Shown here one piece after another: positions 18,587 through 27,179 of a stretch of DNA of 64,000 bases. Position 1 is the stretch's first letter. Every line of letters starts with the position of its first letter. Under the pieces are notes generated by a model that was not told where the DNA came from, did not search any database, and was given only the letters and a program-made list of their open reading frames with translations. The translations under genes were made by a program, and so were the position numbers. This DNA is from JAJXZJ01 sp050012855 (GTDB lineage: Bacteria; Verrucomicrobiota; Verrucomicrobiia; Limisphaerales; J093), in the NCBI GenBank assembly GCA_050012855.1, contig JBEKGJ010000016.1, positions 1-64,000 of the forward strand. Direction: 5' to 3'.

Positions 18587-19612
18587 ATGAAGCTCGCGCG
18601 TTACCCCGGGAACCCGATCCTTGCCCCGCACCCGGATCATCCGTGGGAGGACCTGGCGGTCTTCAATCCCGCCGCCTGGCAGGACGACACCACAGGCGAG
18701 ATCTTCCTGCTCTACCGCGCCGCCGAGTCCGGTCCCGAATACAAGTGCTGGTTCGGCCTGGCGAAAAGCCAGGATGGCTTCCGCTTCGAGCGCGTCTCGG
18801 ATCAACCGGCCCTCAGCCCCAGCCTCGAGGGGTTTGACGGCGCGACCCTCCAGGATCCGCGCGTCGTCAAAATCGGCGACTGGTTCTACGTCACCTACGC
18901 GGCGCGCCATTATCCCTTCGGCCAGTTCTGGGTGCCCGGCGGCCGCGACCGGTTCCTCACGCCCGACTGCCCGCCGGAGTTTCCGCGCTATTTGCGGATC
19001 AATGCCACGCTCACCGGCCTTGCGCTGACGCGCGATTTCAAGACGTGGATCCGCGCCGGCTGGCTCACCGATCCGAACCTCGACGACCGCGACGTGGTTC
19101 TTTTCCCGGAGAAAATCGGCGGCAAATTCGTCATGATTCACCGTCCGCTGGAATGGGTTGGACCGGCTTATGACACCGAGCAGGCCTGCGCCTGGATCAA
19201 AACGGCCGACGACCTCCTGGGCTTTCCGCAAGCGCCCAGCCGCCTGCTCATCAAAAACCGGCAGCCGTGGGAAGCCTTCAAACTCGGCGTCAACACGCCG
19301 CCCATCCGCACCCCGCACGGCTGGTTCACCCTGTATCACGCGGTGGGACCAGACAAATTCTACCGGCTCGGCGCGCTGCTGCTCGACCTGGACGATCCCA
19401 GCCAGGTCCGTCACCGCACGCCGGACTGGCTGATGCAACCGGAAGCCGACTACGAGGTCGAAGGCTTCTATCGCGGTGCGTGCTTTCCGTGCGGGACGGT
19501 GGTGAAGGACGGCACGCTGTTCGTCTATTACGGCGCCGGCGACCAGTTCTGCGCCGTGGCGACCTGCGATTTCGGTGAACTCCTCGACCACCTGCGCGCC
19601 TGCCCGCCTTGA
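18587..19612 (+). CDS. GH130-like glycosidase/phosphorylase
   Basis: A 341-residue five-bladed beta-propeller protein without a signal peptide. The start RYPGNPILAPHPDHPWEDLAVFNPAA, the repeated Asp-containing blade ends and LQDPRVVKIGDWFYVTYAA are typical of GH130 mannoside phosphorylases and their hydrolase relatives. TPHGWFTLYHAVG and EGFYRGACFPCGTVVKDGTLFVYYGAGD match the later blades. Cytoplasmic phosphorolysis of beta-mannosides is the family's best-known reaction, but the subgroup cannot be decided here. A sodium:solute symporter gene begins 35 nt downstream in the same direction, probably importing its substrate. Confidence 0.85.
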   Translation: MKLARYPGNPILAPHPDHPWEDLAVFNPAAWQDDTTGEIFLLYRAAESGPEYKCWFGLAKSQDGFRFERVSDQPALSPSLEGFDGATLQDPRVVKIGDWFYVTYAARHYPFGQFWVPGGRDRFLTPDCPPEFPRYLRINATLTGLALTRDFKTWIRAGWLTDPNLDDRDVVLFPEKIGGKFVMIHRPLEWVGPAYDTEQACAWIKTADDLLGFPQAPSRLLIKNRQPWEAFKLGVNTPPIRTPHGWFTLYHAVGPDKFYRLGALLLDLDDPSQVRHRTPDWLMQPEADYEVEGFYRGACFPCGTVVKDGTLFVYYGAGDQFCAVATCDFGELLDHLRACPP

Positions 19613-19647
19613 ACGGCACCCTCGACGACCGCGCTGAAAGCGCCACC

Positions 19648-21483
19648 ATGCATCCGCTCGATCTGACAATCATTGCCCTCTACCTGCTGCTGATGGCGCT
19701 GGTGGGCGCGTGGGTGGCCAAGCGCGCCTCGCGCAACGCGGAGTCCTATTTCCTCGCCGGCAAGAGCTTTCCCTGGTGGGTCATCGGCGTCGCCCACGGG
19801 TCCAGCGGCGTGGACATCACCGGCACGATGTGGTTTGTGATGATGTTTTTCATCTACGGCGTGAAAGGCATCTGGCTGCTGTGGGTGTGGCCGCTGTTCA
19901 ATGTCATTTTCCGCATGATGTACCTCGGCACCTGGGTGCGCCGCTCGAACGTCCTCACCGGCGCGGAGTGGATGCGGACGCGTTTCGGCGACAGCCCGGG
20001 CGCGAAGCTCGCCTACCTGAGCGTGGTCGTTTATGCGCTGGTGCACGTGGTGGGCTTTCTCAGTTACGCCTTCCGTGGCATCGCCGAATTCACCAAACCG
20101 TTTTTCCCCTGGGACTACCCGGTCGAGTTCTATGGCACGGCCATGCTGCTGGTCACCGGCATCTACTGCGTGGTCGGCGGCATGTACAGCGTGGTGATGA
20201 ACGACTTGATCCAGTTTGTCCTGAAAGTGATTGCCGCCGTCGGCGTCGCGGTCATCGCCATCACGCTGATCACGCCGGCCCAAATCGCGGCGGCGGTGCC
20301 GGCGGGCTGGGACCAGTTGTTCTCCGGCTGGAAGCTCACCCTGGACTGGTCGGCGCATATTCCGCAGTTGAACGACCGGATTTACGGTCCCGGCGGCGAT
20401 GGCTATTCGCTGTTCCTGTTCTTCACCGGCATGCTGTTGCTGAAGGGCATCGCGGTCAGCATGGCCGGTCCCACCCCCAACTACGCGATCCAGCACATCC
20501 TCTCGACGCGCAGCCCGCGGGAAGCGGCGTTGGAAAACATGGTGATGGCGGTGGTTTCGCTCGCGCCGCGTTTCCTGCTCATCGGCGGCATCACGGTGCT
20601 CGGGATCGTGTTTTTCAGCGGTGATCTCGCACAACTCGTCGCCCGCGAAGGCAAGAGCGCCCGGTTCGAGGAAATCCTGCCCAATGTCCTGAACCACCAT
20701 GTGCCTATCGGGTTGAAGGGCATCCTCATCGCCGCCCTGCTGGCTTCGTTCATGAGCACGTTCGTTTCGACGGTGAACTCGGGCGCCGCGTACGTCGTGA
20801 ACGACATCTACAAGCGCTATGTCAATCCCCAGGCGCCGCCGCGGCGCTACGTGGCGCTGGGCTGGATCACCTCCAGCGCGGTCATCCTGCTGGGCATCGT
20901 GTTCGGCTTCGTGATGACCAGCAACGTCCATGCGGTGACCAAGTGGATCACGTCGGCGCTGGTGCCGGCGTTCGTGGCGCCGAATGTGCTCAAGTGGCAC
21001 TGGTGGCGGTTCAACGGCCACGGCTTTTTCGCGGGGATGGTGGCGGGCACGGCGGGCGCCCTGGCCATTCCATTTTTCCTGCCCCACCTGCATGAGGTCT
21101 TCACCTTCCTGATCATCCTGCTCCTGAGCACGGTGGCGTCCGTCGTGGTCTGCCTGCTCACCAAGCCGGAGAGCGACGAGGTGTTGAAAGGTTTCTACCG
21201 CAACGTCCGGCCGTGGGGCTGGTGGCAGCCGATTTTCGAGAAATGCCGCGCCGAAAGCCCGGACTTCCAGCCGAACCGCGATTTCTCCCGCGACGTCGCC
21301 AATCTCGCGATCGGCCTGGTCTGGCAGACCAGCCTGGTCACGGCGCCCATCTACCTCGTCATTCAGCACTGGACCGAGTTCGGGATTTCCGTCGCAGTCT
21401 GCGCCGTGACCTCGCTCATCCTGAAATTCACCTGGTACGACCGGCTCGGCCCCGGCGAAATGTACCTCTCGCCGGAGCGCTGA
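19648..21483 (+). CDS. Sodium:solute symporter (SSS family), sugar-type
   Basis: 611 residues with about 13-15 membrane segments. The start is the ATG at 19648 (MHPLDLTIIALYLLLMALVG); an upstream TTG at 19609 is in frame but lies inside the previous stop region. The SSS core is seen in RNAESYFLAGKSFPWWVIGV and DITGTMWFVMMFF. A soluble C-terminal stretch (about 510-560) precedes the last helices. The family couples Na+ to uptake of sugars or other small solutes. Placement directly after the GH130-like gene suggests a mannoside or related oligosaccharide. Confidence 0.92.
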   Translation: MHPLDLTIIALYLLLMALVGAWVAKRASRNAESYFLAGKSFPWWVIGVAHGSSGVDITGTMWFVMMFFIYGVKGIWLLWVWPLFNVIFRMMYLGTWVRRSNVLTGAEWMRTRFGDSPGAKLAYLSVVVYALVHVVGFLSYAFRGIAEFTKPFFPWDYPVEFYGTAMLLVTGIYCVVGGMYSVVMNDLIQFVLKVIAAVGVAVIAITLITPAQIAAAVPAGWDQLFSGWKLTLDWSAHIPQLNDRIYGPGGDGYSLFLFFTGMLLLKGIAVSMAGPTPNYAIQHILSTRSPREAALENMVMAVVSLAPRFLLIGGITVLGIVFFSGDLAQLVAREGKSARFEEILPNVLNHHVPIGLKGILIAALLASFMSTFVSTVNSGAAYVVNDIYKRYVNPQAPPRRYVALGWITSSAVILLGIVFGFVMTSNVHAVTKWITSALVPAFVAPNVLKWHWWRFNGHGFFAGMVAGTAGALAIPFFLPHLHEVFTFLIILLLSTVASVVVCLLTKPESDEVLKGFYRNVRPWGWWQPIFEKCRAESPDFQPNRDFSRDVANLAIGLVWQTSLVTAPIYLVIQHWTEFGISVAVCAVTSLILKFTWYDRLGPGEMYLSPER

Positions 21484-21797
21484 TCGGCGGGCGACGAGCG
21501 GACCGCGGCTCTGCGAGCCGCAGCACTTCCGGATGTCCCCGTGCCGCAGCTCACTCTGACGGTGTCCTGCCTGGCGAAACTGCTACGGGTCACAGACCCG
21601 CGCGCCGCATGATTCAGCCGCGGAAGAACGCACCTCGCAAATCGCATTACTCACTTCGGACCTCGGATTTCGCACCTCGCACTTCGTACAACACAACCTT
21701 CAACCAATCGCCACACACCAGCCCGCCGCAGACTTGCGGCAGCGAATCCATCGAATCCGTCGTTGCCAGTGGCGGCGGGCAAGGGCAGGCTGACGCC
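21484..21797. repeat. Spacer with three perfect hairpins
   Basis: No gene seen. 21505-21521 is GCGGCTC-TGC-GAGCCGC, 21586-21600 is CGGGTC-ACA-GACCCG and 21725-21740 is GCCGCA-GACT-TGCGGC. The first may terminate the symporter transcript. The remainder looks like the genome's dispersed palindromic spacer material. An in-frame extension of the downstream gene through this DNA is judged non-coding. Confidence 0.55.
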
Positions 21798-22298
21798 GTG
21801 AGCTTCCGCGACAAGATTCTCACTTTCGAGCGCCTGCCGGCCTGGCGGGAGCGACTGCGTGCCGCCGGCAAGCGGTTGGTGGTCACCAACGGATGCTTTG
21901 ACATCCTGCACGTCGGCCACATCACCTACCTCGACGCCGCGCGCCAGCAGGGGGACGCTTTGCTCGTTGGGTTGAACAGTGACGCCTCGGTCCGGGGCAT
22001 CAAGGGTGCGGGCCGCCCGGTGAATTCGGAACAGGACCGGGCCACCGTGCTGGCCGCGCTCGAAGCCGTGGACGCCGTGTGCGTTTTCTCCGAGCCCGAC
22101 GCCCAGCGGTTGCTCACGGCGGCGCAACCGGACATTTACGCGAAGGGCGGCGACTACACGATTGACACGATCAACCAGGCGGAGCGCCGGTTGGTCGAGG
22201 GCTTGGGTGGTCGGGTGGTGGTGCTCGGCGGGGTGTCCGGCTATTCGACGACGGCAGTGCTGCGGAAGCTGGGAGCGGGGGCGGGGCGAAATAGTTGA
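21798..22298 (+). CDS. rfaE2: D-glycero-beta-D-manno-heptose 1-phosphate adenylyltransferase (RfaE2/HldE C-terminal type)
   Basis: 166 residues forming a stand-alone nucleotidyltransferase. The HIGH-type motif is in TNGCFDILHVGHITYL, followed by GLNSDASVRGIKG, PVNSEQDRATVLAAL and the C-terminal YSTTAVLRKL. The protein adenylates heptose 1-phosphate to ADP-heptose for LPS core. Start: the GTG at 21798 with GGCAGG upstream. The frame is open back to 21213, but that extension covers hairpin spacer and the symporter gene. The kinase half (RfaE1) is not in the window. The stop codon lies inside a dispersed repeat (22294-22324). Confidence 0.88.
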   Translation: MSFRDKILTFERLPAWRERLRAAGKRLVVTNGCFDILHVGHITYLDAARQQGDALLVGLNSDASVRGIKGAGRPVNSEQDRATVLAALEAVDAVCVFSEPDAQRLLTAAQPDIYAKGGDYTIDTINQAERRLVEGLGGRVVVLGGVSGYSTTAVLRKLGAGAGRNS

Positions 22299-22532
22299 GA
22301 GGCAAAGTGAGTTGAGAGTTGAGGAAGGACGACTGCCCGCCCAGCGGTCGGGCAGCCACCCATGCGAAGGGCGAATGACGAAGGGCGAATGACGAGTGAT
22401 AAACGGTGGGTCGTGGACCGCTGGGCCGGGAGATGAGCGAACGCGGTTGAGAGGCGAAGTGAGTTGAGAGTTGAGGGACGCGGCCCGGCCGGCATCGGGC
22501 AGCCACCCATACTGGAGTTTCGCCGCGGCAGC
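22294..22532. repeat. Spacer with direct repeats of the GTTGAGAGG family and a GGTGGGTCGTGG element
   Basis: 22294-22324 and 22446-22476 are near-identical copies (GTTGAGAGG, then GTGAGTTGAGAGTTGAGG); a third relative lies inverted near 51568-51596. CGGGCAGCCACCCAT also occurs twice here. 22405-22427 matches the 5' end of the longer repeats at 47996 and 48304. No gene is seen. The spacer separates two convergent genes. Confidence 0.7.
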
Positions 22533-24068
22533 TCAGCGGGCGGGCGGTGCGTTGGTGTCCGCAGGCGCGGTGGGCGCTTCCGGCGTGACCGGCGGCGCAT
22601 TCGTGCCGGTGGCGGCCGGGTTGCGTTTGATCAGGGCCTCGGCTCGCGCCACCAGCGCCGGCAGCTTGGTGCGCAGGATTGCCGCCGGCTCCGGCGCCAG
22701 GCGCAGGTCGCTTTGCGGATCAAGGAATTCCTTGACCACTTCCGTCCGCATGTCGTCCAGAGGCGGCAACGGCACGCGTTTCTCGGACGGCCCGCCCACC
22801 ATCTTGCCCATGTAGCGGCGCCAGATGTTGCGCGCCAGGGCGTCATAGCCCACGGCCTCCTCGTCGCGATCATCCACCAGGGCGGTGTAGGACCGGACCA
22901 GCATGCCGCGGACGATCTTGATGGTCGTGTCCTGGCTGGTGTCGCCGACGTCCTCCTCCACGCGTTTGATGGCATATTCGTCGAGGGTCATCGCCGGCGG
23001 ATAGTCCTGGGGGAATTTCTGTTTGACGACCTTGAGCCACTCCTCAGCCTGGGTGCGCCGGTTGTGGACGTAGAGCGAATACACGGCATTGAGCAGGAAA
23101 TTCTTGTGGGCGCGGGCGATGACCGGGGCCTGCTCGGGGTCGTCCGCGATCATCTCCTCATAAGCGGCGTTGGTTTTCGGGATGATGTCCAGGTCCTCGC
23201 TGAAGGTGACGGTGTGGTTGCGCTGGTTTTCGATCAAATGCCCATGTTCGAACAACTGGAGCATGGACTGGTAGATGATGCGGCGGAGCTTGATGAGGTC
23301 CTCCTTGGAGCGGGCCAGTTTTTTGCCGACGTAGCCCCAGTAAATCGCACTGGCCTCGGGCAGCCGCCATTCCAGCGGGCCATAGCGCTCGTCCACCTCC
23401 TGCATCAACGCCGGGTCCATCTTGTAATGCTCGCGGAGGACCCGGGCCCGGGCGCGCTCCGCATTGGTCTTGGGATTGATCAAAGCGGCAAAATCCGGCC
23501 GGCCGCCGCCGAGCAGGTCCTGCATCTGGGTGGCCCAAACACTTTTGTAATAGAGGTGCGCGTCGTCAAGGAACGAGCCCATCTTGTGCTGGAAATGCCA
23601 GGCGAGTTCGCGGTAGATGTTCACGTCATGCGGGTTGTACCGGAGCGCCTCGTCCCGCAACAATTCGATGCCCCGCGACACCCAGTTCCACCGGTCCGCC
23701 GGCTCGCTGAATTTGATCGAGATGTTGTAGGACATGTTCCAGGCCTGCACGATCCAGACCGTGCTGATGTGTGGCTGGAGCTTGGTGATCCAGTCGGCGA
23801 GCTGGACCATCTCGAAATACTTGTCGTCCTCCTGCAGGTCCATCGCGCGCACCCAGAGGGCGTTCGCGATCAAGCCACGGAAGCCCCCCAGGGCCACCGT
23901 CGTGAGGGAGAGGATGGGCGGCGCGTTTTCCAGCGGTTCGACGCGGGTGAGGCCAAGGTCGCCGCGCAGGCGGTTGAGCCGCTGCTGGGAGGACGCGGCC
24001 AGGCCGAGCAGGGCCAGCGCGAGCAGGACCAGGAGCGGTTTGTAGAATTTGGAACCCGCGAGTGTCAT
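22533..24068 (-). CDS. Membrane-anchored hypothetical protein, ABC-transporter associated
   Basis: 511 residues. A single N-terminal membrane segment (about 10-26, LLVLLALALLGLAASS) is followed by a long soluble, helix-rich, presumably periplasmic domain with Trp/Tyr-rich helical pairs resembling degenerate TPR units (for example NIYRELAWHFQHKMGSFLDDA). The C-terminus is Pro/Ala/Thr-rich (after about 485). I recognise no named domain. Its ATG shares a base with the stop of the ABC permease gene (TGATG overlap), indicating translational coupling and a role with that transporter. A GTG three bases earlier is an alternative start. Confidence 0.85.
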   Translation of the reverse strand: MTLAGSKFYKPLLVLLALALLGLAASSQQRLNRLRGDLGLTRVEPLENAPPILSLTTVALGGFRGLIANALWVRAMDLQEDDKYFEMVQLADWITKLQPHISTVWIVQAWNMSYNISIKFSEPADRWNWVSRGIELLRDEALRYNPHDVNIYRELAWHFQHKMGSFLDDAHLYYKSVWATQMQDLLGGGRPDFAALINPKTNAERARARVLREHYKMDPALMQEVDERYGPLEWRLPEASAIYWGYVGKKLARSKEDLIKLRRIIYQSMLQLFEHGHLIENQRNHTVTFSEDLDIIPKTNAAYEEMIADDPEQAPVIARAHKNFLLNAVYSLYVHNRRTQAEEWLKVVKQKFPQDYPPAMTLDEYAIKRVEEDVGDTSQDTTIKIVRGMLVRSYTALVDDRDEEAVGYDALARNIWRRYMGKMVGGPSEKRVPLPPLDDMRTEVVKEFLDPQSDLRLAPEPAAILRTKLPALVARAEALIKRNPAATGTNAPPVTPEAPTAPADTNAPPAR

Positions 24069-25453
24069 CACGTCGTCCCCTGGGCGGTGGCCAGCTCACG
24101 GCGCTGGAAAATGAAAATGCCGACCAGGGCGAGCAGGCCGCCCATCAGCAGCACGATCTGGCCAAAGGCCCGGGCCAGCGTCGTCCAGGCAATGTACCGC
24201 CCCGTGCTCAACGCATCCACCGGGGAGAAGTCGCGCACGAGGTTGACGGTGGCGAGCAGGGCTTTGAAAAACGCCACCGAGGCGTTGTCGAACGCGTTCG
24301 GCGTGTCCACGCGGCCGGTTTGGTGGTTCACCTCCCGCACGCTGCCCTGCTCGATCACCTGCTTCATCGTGGTGGTCGAGGTGGCGACGAGGAGAAAACT
24401 CAGCGCACAGAACGTGGCCACTGGAAAGGACAGGAAGCTGGCGGCGGCCAGTCCCAGCGCGGCCAGCAACGCCAGCCAGCAGAAGAGGATCGCCACCCCC
24501 CGGGCGTAGTTGGGTCCGAAGCCGCCCTCGCGGTAGAGCACTTCCATCCCCTCGTCCAGCGGGAACAGCAACGCCGCGTCATTGGGGTTCATGCATTCGA
24601 TGTTCAACACGCCGTGTTCGTCCAGCAGGTTCGGCAGCACCGGAATCTCGTAAAAGGTCTCCGGCGCCAGGCTCTTCTCGAAGTGCATCTGCCGCGGGGA
24701 CTGCGGCGGACCGACATTCCACATCGTGATGAACGTGCCGGAAGGCGATCGCTGCGACGCAAAGAACTTGAGCCGGAGGAACAGGTAGCGGTCGCGCACC
24801 TGGTTCTGGACGGAACTGAGATCAATCTGCCAGCGGCGCGCGAACCCCCCGCCCGGCGGGACGAGCTGCAATTCGGCATTGATCTGTTCGCGGACGACCC
24901 GGCGCAATTCGGCGCGGTTCATGGCGGCAACCTGCGGGCTCTTCAGGCGCTCCTGAACCCGGCGCTCAACCAGGCGCTCGATGGGAAACGGTTTTTCGTG
25001 AAAGGCCCCGCGAGCAATAAACACCTCGTTGCGCAGGATTTCCTGCTGCTCCGGAGGCAACCGGTGGGCCCGCCACGTCATCTGCCCATAAACAATGCCG
25101 GCCGTCAGACTCAGCAGCAGGGCGTTGAGCAGCAGGATGCCGAGCCACTTGCCCAGCCAGATTTGCCAGCGCGCCACCGGCTTCGTGGCCACGACCTGGA
25201 TCTGGCACTCCTCGATGTCCCGCGCCAGGGTGCCGCACGACAGCCAGAGCGTGGTCATGCCGAGCACCACCGTGATGAGGCCGAGGGTGTACGTCAGCAC
25301 AATCTGCGTCAACCCGCGCGCCGTGCCGTCGTCCTTGATCACCGCTGGCAGCAGCAGCACGCCGCCGATCAAAACCGCCGCCAGCAACGGCACCAAGCGG
25401 AACCGGAAGGCGGCCTTGAACGTGAGCCGGGCAATCGCCAGGAGAGACTGCAT
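24068..25453 (-). CDS. ABC-2 type transporter permease
   Basis: 461 residues. The first segments are LVPLLAAVLIGGVLLLPAV, IVLTYTLGLITVVLGMTTLW and a third near 95-115; then a large extracytoplasmic domain (about 125-330) and three or four C-terminal helices (from about 340). The cytoplasmic ARDIEECQIQVVATKPV loop is typical of ABC-2 permeases that pair with a separate ATPase. It follows the ATPase gene by 6 nt and overlaps the next gene. The direction is probably export; the substrate is unknown. Confidence 0.85.
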   Translation of the reverse strand: MQSLLAIARLTFKAAFRFRLVPLLAAVLIGGVLLLPAVIKDDGTARGLTQIVLTYTLGLITVVLGMTTLWLSCGTLARDIEECQIQVVATKPVARWQIWLGKWLGILLLNALLLSLTAGIVYGQMTWRAHRLPPEQQEILRNEVFIARGAFHEKPFPIERLVERRVQERLKSPQVAAMNRAELRRVVREQINAELQLVPPGGGFARRWQIDLSSVQNQVRDRYLFLRLKFFASQRSPSGTFITMWNVGPPQSPRQMHFEKSLAPETFYEIPVLPNLLDEHGVLNIECMNPNDAALLFPLDEGMEVLYREGGFGPNYARGVAILFCWLALLAALGLAAASFLSFPVATFCALSFLLVATSTTTMKQVIEQGSVREVNHQTGRVDTPNAFDNASVAFFKALLATVNLVRDFSPVDALSTGRYIAWTTLARAFGQIVLLMGGLLALVGIFIFQRRELATAQGTT

Positions 25454-25459
25454 GGTCGT

Positions 25460-26653
25460 TCAGCCTTTGCCTCCGAGCAGGTCGGCTAGTTTTTCGTCCG
25501 CCTGCGCGAGATCGGCGGGTTTGGGCGGTGCGGGCTTGGGTGTTTCCGGCGCGGTGGCCGCGCCCGCCAGAGCGGCCAGCCGGGTTTCGTCCACCGCTTC
25601 AAGCGGCGGCGCCACAGTCACGTGCGGCTCGGGGCCGGCCAGCGGCATCGTCAACCGCTCCAGCATCCGGTCCGGCGCCGGCGCAGCCGCCTCCGCTCCG
25701 CCGCGAAGATAAGCGGCCACGCGATGGCCGGAGGTGGCGCCCGAAGTTTCGCCTTGCTTGGCCCGCTCAACCACGCCGAGGAAATAACTTTCAAGATTCT
25801 GGGTGGGCGTTTCGATGCGGACCTGGTCGGGGCCGGTTTCCTGCCGGAGCAACTCGAGGACGCGTTCGAGCAGGGGCCGCGTCAGCACCGGCGTCGTGAT
25901 GCGCAGCGAATCCGGCGTCGCCAGCAATTCCTTGAGCGTGCCCATGGCCTGGATGCGGCCGCCGTAGTAGATCACCACCCGGTCGCACACGTCTTCGACA
26001 TCGGCCAGCAGGTGGCTGCTGAGGAGCACCGTCTTGCCACGCCGGGCCAGCGCGATGATCAGATCCTTTACTTCGCGGCAACCGATTGGGTCCATCCCGG
26101 CGGTTGGTTCGTCCAGGATCACGAGGTCGGGATCGTTGATGAGCGCCTGCGCCAGGCCGATGCGGCGCTGCATGCCCTTGGAGAACTCGCCCACCGTCCG
26201 CCGGCGCACCTGGCTCAAGCCCACCATTTCGAGCAACTGCTCCGACCGGTTCCGCCGTTCCTTGGGCGGGAGATGGAACAGGTTGCCGAAGAAATCGAGC
26301 GTCTCCGCGGAATCGAGGTAGCGATACAAGTAGGATTCCTCGGGCAGGTAACCGATGCGCGATTTGGTGGCCACGTGCCGCGGGGAATGGCCAAAGACCT
26401 CGATGTGGCCCCGGGTGGGATGAAGCAGGCCCAACAGCAACTTCACGGTCGTGGACTTGCCCGACCCGTTCGGTCCGAGCAGGCCGAACACCTCGCCGCG
26501 GCGGACCTCGAAGTCCACGTTGTCCACGGCCCGCGCCTTGGGCCGGCCCCAAAAATCCTTGAACACCTTGGTCAGGCCGCGCACGGCGACCACGACCTCG
26601 GCGGACGGCGCGCCGGGTTCGCTCCGATTCGGGCTGATTTCGCTCATCACCAT
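25460..26653 (-). CDS. ABC transporter ATP-binding protein
   Basis: 397 residues. Walker A GPNGSGKST at about 60-68, Q-loop region GYLPEESYLY, signature FSKGMQRR, and Walker B with D-loop LVILDEPTAGMDP and H-loop LLSSHLL are all present. A C-terminal extension (about 300-397) rich in Pro/Ala/Glu is unusual and has no recognised domain. The pairing with the permease 6 nt downstream and the anchored protein after it suggests one three-part exporter. A 121-nt gap separates it from the SxtJ gene upstream on the same strand. Confidence 0.92.
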   Translation of the reverse strand: MVMSEISPNRSEPGAPSAEVVVAVRGLTKVFKDFWGRPKARAVDNVDFEVRRGEVFGLLGPNGSGKSTTVKLLLGLLHPTRGHIEVFGHSPRHVATKSRIGYLPEESYLYRYLDSAETLDFFGNLFHLPPKERRNRSEQLLEMVGLSQVRRRTVGEFSKGMQRRIGLAQALINDPDLVILDEPTAGMDPIGCREVKDLIIALARRGKTVLLSSHLLADVEDVCDRVVIYYGGRIQAMGTLKELLATPDSLRITTPVLTRPLLERVLELLRQETGPDQVRIETPTQNLESYFLGVVERAKQGETSGATSGHRVAAYLRGGAEAAAPAPDRMLERLTMPLAGPEPHVTVAPPLEAVDETRLAALAGAATAPETPKPAPPKPADLAQADEKLADLLGGKG

Positions 26654-26774
26654 AGAGAATGCCGTCCGGTCGCCTTTGCGACTGCTGGTGCCGGCCGGGC
26701 AACGCTAGCAAACGGCGGCGGTTCTGTGCAACTGGGCGTTTGCCGGCACAGAAACGCACATGGCCTGACCGGGG

Positions 26775-27176
26775 TCAGAACAGGCGCTCGAGCGGGTTGG
26801 GCGGGCGCGCCTTCTGCCAGTAAGTGGTCGCCTGCGGATCGCGTTTGAGCCGCAGCAAATCCTTGCCGGCCAGGCGCAACAGCCATCCCAGCGGCGTCAG
26901 CACCACGAGGAAGAAGACGGCCAACAGCACGGCGCTGCTGAATTGTCCCAACCGGTGGCTGGCCCGCATCCCGAAGCGATAGACCCCGCGAAACCACCGC
27001 GGCTGGAGGAGGCACAGCAGCACCACCAACAACAAGACCTCCAGCCCGCGCGCGAGCCAGTGCCCCGACAGGACATGGCGCCACCAGAGCAGCGTCAACA
27101 GCGCAGCGATCACCGCGGCGTTCAGCACGGTGAACTTCACCCACTCGCCGGGATCTTCCTTGAGGCGCAATTTCAT
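26775..27176 (-). CDS. SxtJ-family membrane protein
   Basis: 133 residues with three or four hydrophobic stretches (about 17-31, 41-58, 78-103) and a conserved-looking tail LLRLKRDPQATTYWQKARPP, which fits the SxtJ family. Its biochemical role is not established. The start codon lies 3 nt after the carbamoyltransferase stop, and the DUF5989 gene comes before that, so the three form a tight unit. Proteins of this family are found next to NodU/CmcH carbamoyltransferases in other bacteria. Confidence 0.8.
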   Translation of the reverse strand: MKLRLKEDPGEWVKFTVLNAAVIAALLTLLWWRHVLSGHWLARGLEVLLLVVLLCLLQPRWFRGVYRFGMRASHRLGQFSSAVLLAVFFLVVLTPLGWLLRLAGKDLLRLKRDPQATTYWQKARPPNPLERLF

Positions 27177-27179
27177 GGC

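Noticed and set aside
19528..21369. 613-codon minus ORF, and similar long antisense ORFs at 13823-15862, 22464-24509, 24062-25489, 26943-28436, 36115-37317, 38849-40372 and 44059-45951
   Set aside because: All lie opposite well-recognised genes and show the His/Arg/Asp-rich composition of high-G+C antisense frames.
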